From: Actinomycetota bacterium | Lineage (GTDB): Bacteria > Actinomycetota > Thermoleophilia > Solirubrobacterales > Solirubrobacteraceae | Direction of reading: 5' to 3' | DNA length: 9,747 bases | Assembly: GCA_005883905.1 (NCBI GenBank) | Contig: VAYD01000054.1 | Coordinates: 1-9,747 of the forward strand | Shown here: positions 8,052 to 9,747 of the stretch, one piece after another | How positions within the stretch are numbered: the stretch's first letter is position 1 | Layout of the letters: every line of letters begins with the position of its first letter | Made by a program: the position numbers and the translations under genes | The notes under the pieces: model-generated | The model's input: only the letters and a program-made list of their open reading frames with translations | What the model was told of the DNA's origin: nothing | Databases searched by the model: none

Positions 8052-9224
8052 CTAACCCTTCGAGACCCCCGCCGACGAAGACGTGCCCTCGTACCGCGAC
8101 TTCGTGTCGTTGTACGGGACGATGGTGCCCTTGTCCAGGAACTTCAGGCCGGTGTTGACGTCGGCCGGGCCGGTCAGCGTCCCCGACGCCTTGATCAGGT
8201 AGAGCTCGAGAACGGGCAGGAAGCCCTGCAGATAGGGCTGCTGATCGATCGTGAAGTCGATCTGCCCTGCGGCCAGCAGCGCCTGGGTCTTGGGGTCGAG
8301 GTCGTAGCCGCCGGCTTTCACGCCCTTGCCGGGCAGGCTGTACTTCTTCATGACCTGGGCCACGGATGCGGTGCTGCCTCCGTCCACGGCGAACAGGCCC
8401 TTTGTGTTCTGATGACCCTGCCAGTAGGCGTCGATCGTCGAGAGCTCCTTCGGCACCGCAGCTCCCGTGGCGATCGTGTGGTACTTGATCGGCTTGCCCG
8501 ACTTCTTGATCGAGTCGATCGCGCCGTCGATGCGCGGTTGGATGTTCAGCGAGCCAGGGGTGGCGATGAACAGCGCCACGTCGCCGGACGGCACGAGCTG
8601 CACGATCCGCTTGCCCATCTCCTGGCCCGACACGAACAGGTCCTGGCCGATGTAGGCGAGCCGGTTGTTGCCCGCCGCGTCGGCGTTGTAGCCCACGACC
8701 GGGATGTTCTTCGCGAGGGCCTTGTCGGTGGGGCTGTTGAACGCCTTGAGGTCGACGAGCGCGATCGCGATGCCCGCCGCTCCCGCGGTGATCGCGCTGT
8801 TGGTCGCGTTCACCATCTCGTTGACGTTGCTGCTCTGCGAGCCGGTCCACTGGTAGCTGCAGCCGAGCAGCTTGCACGCGTCCTCCGCGCCGTACTTCGT
8901 CGGCACGAAGAAGGGGTTGGTCGTGACGTGGTTCACGAAGGTGAACCGCATCTTCGGCTGCGAGCCGAAGATGCCGGAGGCGGGCGAGCCCTGCGCTGCG
9001 GCGGACGACGTCCCGGTCGAGGACGTCTTCTTGCCGCCGCCGCAGGCCTCGAGGATGAACGCCGCGACACCCGCCGCGCCACCCGTCAGCGCCGTCCGGC
9101 GAGTCACGTCGTGCCAGCGCTTGTGCGGCCTGTCGTCCTGCTTGCCGTCCGCCCACTCGAGGCGTTCGATCACCTCTTCGACAGCGTCCGGGTTCGGCCG
9201 ATCGGTCGGTTCGTGGTCAGACAC
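8052..9224 (-). CDS. Sugar ABC transporter substrate-binding lipoprotein (TAT-type signal)
   Basis: Captures sugar outside the membrane and delivers it to the permease. The start is GTG at 9224, because GAAGGG lies eight bases upstream; a second GTG at 9263 would add 13 residues without a good ribosome binding site. The 390-residue precursor begins with a charged extension of about 40 residues. Then come the twin arginines R42-R43 (T-R-R-T-A-L), a short hydrophobic stretch and the lipobox L-E-A-C with C61, which predicts TAT export and lipid anchoring. A G/S/T/A-rich linker (62-88) leads to a periplasmic-binding-protein type I fold (Peripla_BP_4 style): R-F-T-F-V-N-H near the start, A-A-G-I-A-I-A-L-V-D in the first lobe, P-V-V-G-Y-N-A-D, and the hinge-region Q-Q-P-Y-L-Q-G motif near the C terminus. 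First gene of the operon. Ligand inferred as L-arabinose or a related pentose from araBDA; galactose or xylose cannot be excluded. Confidence 0.92.
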   Translation of the reverse strand: MSDHEPTDRPNPDAVEEVIERLEWADGKQDDRPHKRWHDVTRRTALTGGAAGVAAFILEACGGGKKTSSTGTSSAAAQGSPASGIFGSQPKMRFTFVNHVTTNPFFVPTKYGAEDACKLLGCSYQWTGSQSSNVNEMVNATNSAITAGAAGIAIALVDLKAFNSPTDKALAKNIPVVGYNADAAGNNRLAYIGQDLFVSGQEMGKRIVQLVPSGDVALFIATPGSLNIQPRIDGAIDSIKKSGKPIKYHTIATGAAVPKELSTIDAYWQGHQNTKGLFAVDGGSTASVAQVMKKYSLPGKGVKAGGYDLDPKTQALLAAGQIDFTIDQQPYLQGFLPVLELYLIKASGTLTGPADVNTGLKFLDKGTIVPYNDTKSRYEGTSSSAGVSKG

Positions 9225-9259
9225 GTCTGATTCCCTTCTCCTCGCTCCGAGCGGCGTGA

Positions 9260-9295
9260 TCACAATGCGAACAGCGCAAGACGACCCTCCTCCAT
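9260..9295 (-). other. Possible leader uORF of 11 codons
   Basis: Inside the predicted leader of the operon transcript an ATG at 9295 opens a frame encoding M-E-E-G-R-L-A-L-F-A-L and ending at TGA 9260. GGAG stands six bases before the ATG, a good ribosome binding site. Its TGA overlaps a GTG at 9263 that is in frame with the binding-protein gene, and ends 35 bases before the preferred GTG start. It could be a translated upstream frame that tunes the main gene, or a chance ORF. No attenuator-like codon run is present. Confidence 0.3.
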
Positions 9296-9313
9296 CGGTC
9301 TCTCCAAGTGGGG

Positions 9314-9332
9314 GCGATTGTTATCGCTCACA
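9314..9332. promoter_or_regulatory. LacI-type operator O1 on the operon promoter
   Basis: The core TGTTATCGCTCACA (9319-9332) is an imperfect palindrome centred on CG at 9325/9326 with half-sites TGTTATC and TGTGAGC, the style recognised by LacI/GalR-family repressors with a central CG. It is preceded by GCGAT, shared exactly with O2. Sixteen of 19 positions are identical between O1 and O2. O1 covers the spacer and -10 region of the operon promoter, so bound repressor should block RNA polymerase. The adjacent LacI-family gene is the obvious candidate binder; that link is inference. Confidence 0.75.
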
Positions 9333-9346
9333 TTTCCCCGTGTCAA
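9317..9346 (-). promoter_or_regulatory. Promoter of the sugar uptake/catabolic operon
   Basis: Reading leftwards, a perfect -35 TTGACA lies at 9346-9341. It is followed by a 17-base spacer and TAACAA (9323-9318), or with an 18-base spacer AACAAT (9322-9317), as a weaker -10. This fits a housekeeping sigma-70-type promoter. Transcription would begin near 9311 and leave a leader of about 87 bases before the GTG at 9224. The weak -10 coincides with operator O1. Confidence 0.65.
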
Positions 9347-9360
9347 GCCTGGCGCGCTCC

Positions 9361-9405
9361 GAGCCGGTCGGCCGTGGAGGAGGAATCTGCCCGACCGACC
9401 GGCTC
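9361..9405. repeat. 11-bp inverted repeat in the control region
   Basis: GAGCCGGTCGG (9361-9371) and CCGACCGGCTC (9395-9405) are exact reverse complements, separated by 23 bases. It sits just upstream of the operon -35 box (9346), between the two divergent promoters, where no predicted transcript runs. It could be a binding site for another regulator, a cruciform, or a terminator for readthrough. Symmetry is certain; role is unknown. Confidence 0.6.
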
Positions 9406-9452
9406 TGGAATGCGGAACAACGCGGATCCGACGCCTCCTGTTCCCCGATCTG

Positions 9453-9482
9453 GCCGACGTCGGCTGAGCGGCGCACGCCGCT
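9453..9482. repeat. Two adjacent short palindromes
   Basis: GCCGACGTCGGC (9453-9464) is a perfect 12-base palindrome. Two bases later AGCGGCG and CGCCGCT (9467-9473 and 9476-9482) form a 7-bp inverted repeat around CA. They lie between the 11-bp inverted repeat and operator O2. Short GC palindromes arise by chance in GC-rich DNA, so only their clustering in a control region is notable. Confidence 0.4.
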
Positions 9483-9493
9483 GTCCCTGCGCT

Positions 9494-9512
9494 GCGATTG
9501 TGAACGCTAACA
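9494..9512. promoter_or_regulatory. LacI-type operator O2 upstream of the regulator gene
   Basis: The core TGTGAACGCTAACA (9499-9512) has half-sites TGTGAAC and TGTTAGC around a central CG at 9505/9506 and is preceded by the same GCGAT as O1. Together the two sites give the consensus GCGATTGTKAWCGCTMACA. The centre lies 180 bp from that of O1, close to 17 helical turns at 10.5 bp per turn, so a repressor tetramer or paired dimers could loop the DNA. It lies about 54 bp before the regulator ATG, where bound protein could repress the regulator's own promoter. Confidence 0.75.
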
Positions 9513-9531
9513 GAGATCGGCGCATCTGAGG

Positions 9532-9537
9532 CATACT
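9532..9537 (+). promoter_or_regulatory. Candidate -10 box of the regulator gene
   Basis: CATACT matches four of six bases of the TATAAT consensus and would start transcription about 23 bases before the ATG at 9566. No good -35 lies 16-18 bases upstream; operator O2 covers that place. The assignment is weak and rests mainly on position. Confidence 0.25.
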
Positions 9538-9565
9538 TCCCAGCGCCCATCCGGCACTTGGCTCC

Positions 9566-9747
9566 ATGACCTCCTCGCAGAACAGCGACGGCGCGCGCGC
9601 CCCCCGGCAGCGGCCGGCGGTGATGGCCGACGTCGCAGAGCTCGCCGGCGTCTCGCATCAGACGGTCTCGCGCGTCATCAACCGCAGCGCGCACGTCCGG
9701 CCGGAGACGAGACAGCGCGTCCTGGCGGCCATGGACCGGCTCGACTA
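9566..9747 (+). CDS. LacI-family transcriptional regulator, N-terminal part
   Basis: The gene runs out of the window after 60 complete codons. After an 18-residue polar leader comes a LacI-type helix-turn-helix: V-M-A-D-V-A-E-L-A-G-V-S (19-30) followed by the recognition helix H-Q-T-V-S-R-V-I-N (31-39), then V-R-P-E-T-R-Q-R-V (44-52) leading into the hinge helix region. This is the standard arrangement (D-V-A-x-x-A-G-V-S, T-V-S-R-V-x-N). The sugar-binding domain lies outside the window. The start is taken as ATG 9566, although no clear ribosome binding site precedes it; GTG 9620 or ATG 9623 would give the shorter leader usual in the family and cannot be excluded. It is divergent from the sugar operon with two matching operators between, so it is very probably the operon's repressor, induced by the imported sugar or an intermediate. 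The inducer is not visible. Confidence 0.92.
   Translation, partial: MTSSQNSDGARAPRQRPAVMADVAELAGVSHQTVSRVINRSAHVRPETRQRVLAAMDRLD

Larger units (their letters stand above)
9225..9565. other. Divergent intergenic control region
   Basis: A 341-bp gap between the binding-protein gene (left) and the LacI-family gene (right). It holds the operon promoter and leader, two LacI-type operators, a long inverted repeat, two short palindromes and a weak candidate promoter for the regulator gene; each is listed separately. Open frames across it are short, differ on every frame and show no recognisable domain, so no protein gene is called here apart from a possible 11-codon upstream frame. The region is visibly less GC-rich around the operators than the flanking genes. 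Confidence 0.8.

Noticed and set aside
8050..9156. Frame extension of the permease across the binding-protein gene
   Set aside because: The extension is a low-complexity shadow. GTG 8049 has GAAGGG six bases upstream and follows the binding-protein stop.
8019..9230. 403-codon + strand frame opposite the binding-protein gene
   Set aside because: Exact antisense of a gene with a clear signal peptide, lipobox and ribosome binding site; composition typical of shadow frames.
9217..9279. 20-codon frame from TTG 9279 with GGAGGAGGG upstream and a C-S-H-C motif
   Set aside because: The purine run is also explained by the glutamate codons of the competing uORF. A rare start, tiny size and lack of conservation evidence make it too weak to call.
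1..9747. tRNA, rRNA, CRISPR, insertion sequence or phage attachment site
   Set aside because: No regularly spaced repeats, transposase motifs, terminal repeats or cloverleaf-like sequences were seen by eye on either strand.

Overview
The window is GC-rich bacterial DNA. Codon use (third-position G/C), GTG and TTG starts, a twin-arginine lipoprotein signal and an F420/flavin-type PPOX-fold gene all suggest an Actinomycetota chromosome, perhaps Thermoleophilia/Solirubrobacterales. That placement is inference from style and was not tested by any search. No rRNA, tRNA, CRISPR array, insertion sequence or phage gene was seen.

Left end (2-1093, + strand): the 3' part of a PPOX-fold, F420-type oxidoreductase gene, followed 3 bp later by a complete short-chain dehydrogenase/reductase (SDR). 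The two are probably co-transcribed. A GC-rich inverted repeat at 1104-1132 separates them from the convergent operon and probably stops transcription from both sides.

Centre and right (1146-9224, - strand): a seven-gene sugar-uptake and catabolic operon, read right to left. It encodes a lipoprotein sugar-binding protein, a CUT2-family permease, a single-domain sugar ABC ATPase, ribulokinase (AraB), L-ribulose-5-phosphate 4-epimerase (AraD), an L-arabinose isomerase-family protein (AraA) and an exported aldose 1-epimerase (GalM family). The first six genes are separated by 2-4 bp or overlap by 8 bp. galM follows after 46 bp with its own strong ribosome binding site. The logic is complete: mutarotation outside the membrane, capture and import of free sugar, isomerisation to ketose, phosphorylation, and epimerisation to D-xylulose 5-phosphate. 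The most likely substrate is L-arabinose, but the isomerase is a divergent, short family member, so a related sugar is possible.

Right end (9225-9747): a 341-bp divergent control region and the start of a LacI-family regulator gene (+ strand, cut by the window end). The control region holds two near-identical LacI-type operators, centred exactly 180 bp apart. One lies on a promoter with a perfect TTGACA -35 box for the operon. The other lies just upstream of the regulator gene. This suggests a looping, autoregulated repressor that controls the operon. The untranslated leader also has a possible 11-codon upstream reading frame, and the spacer between the operators has several unexplained palindromes.
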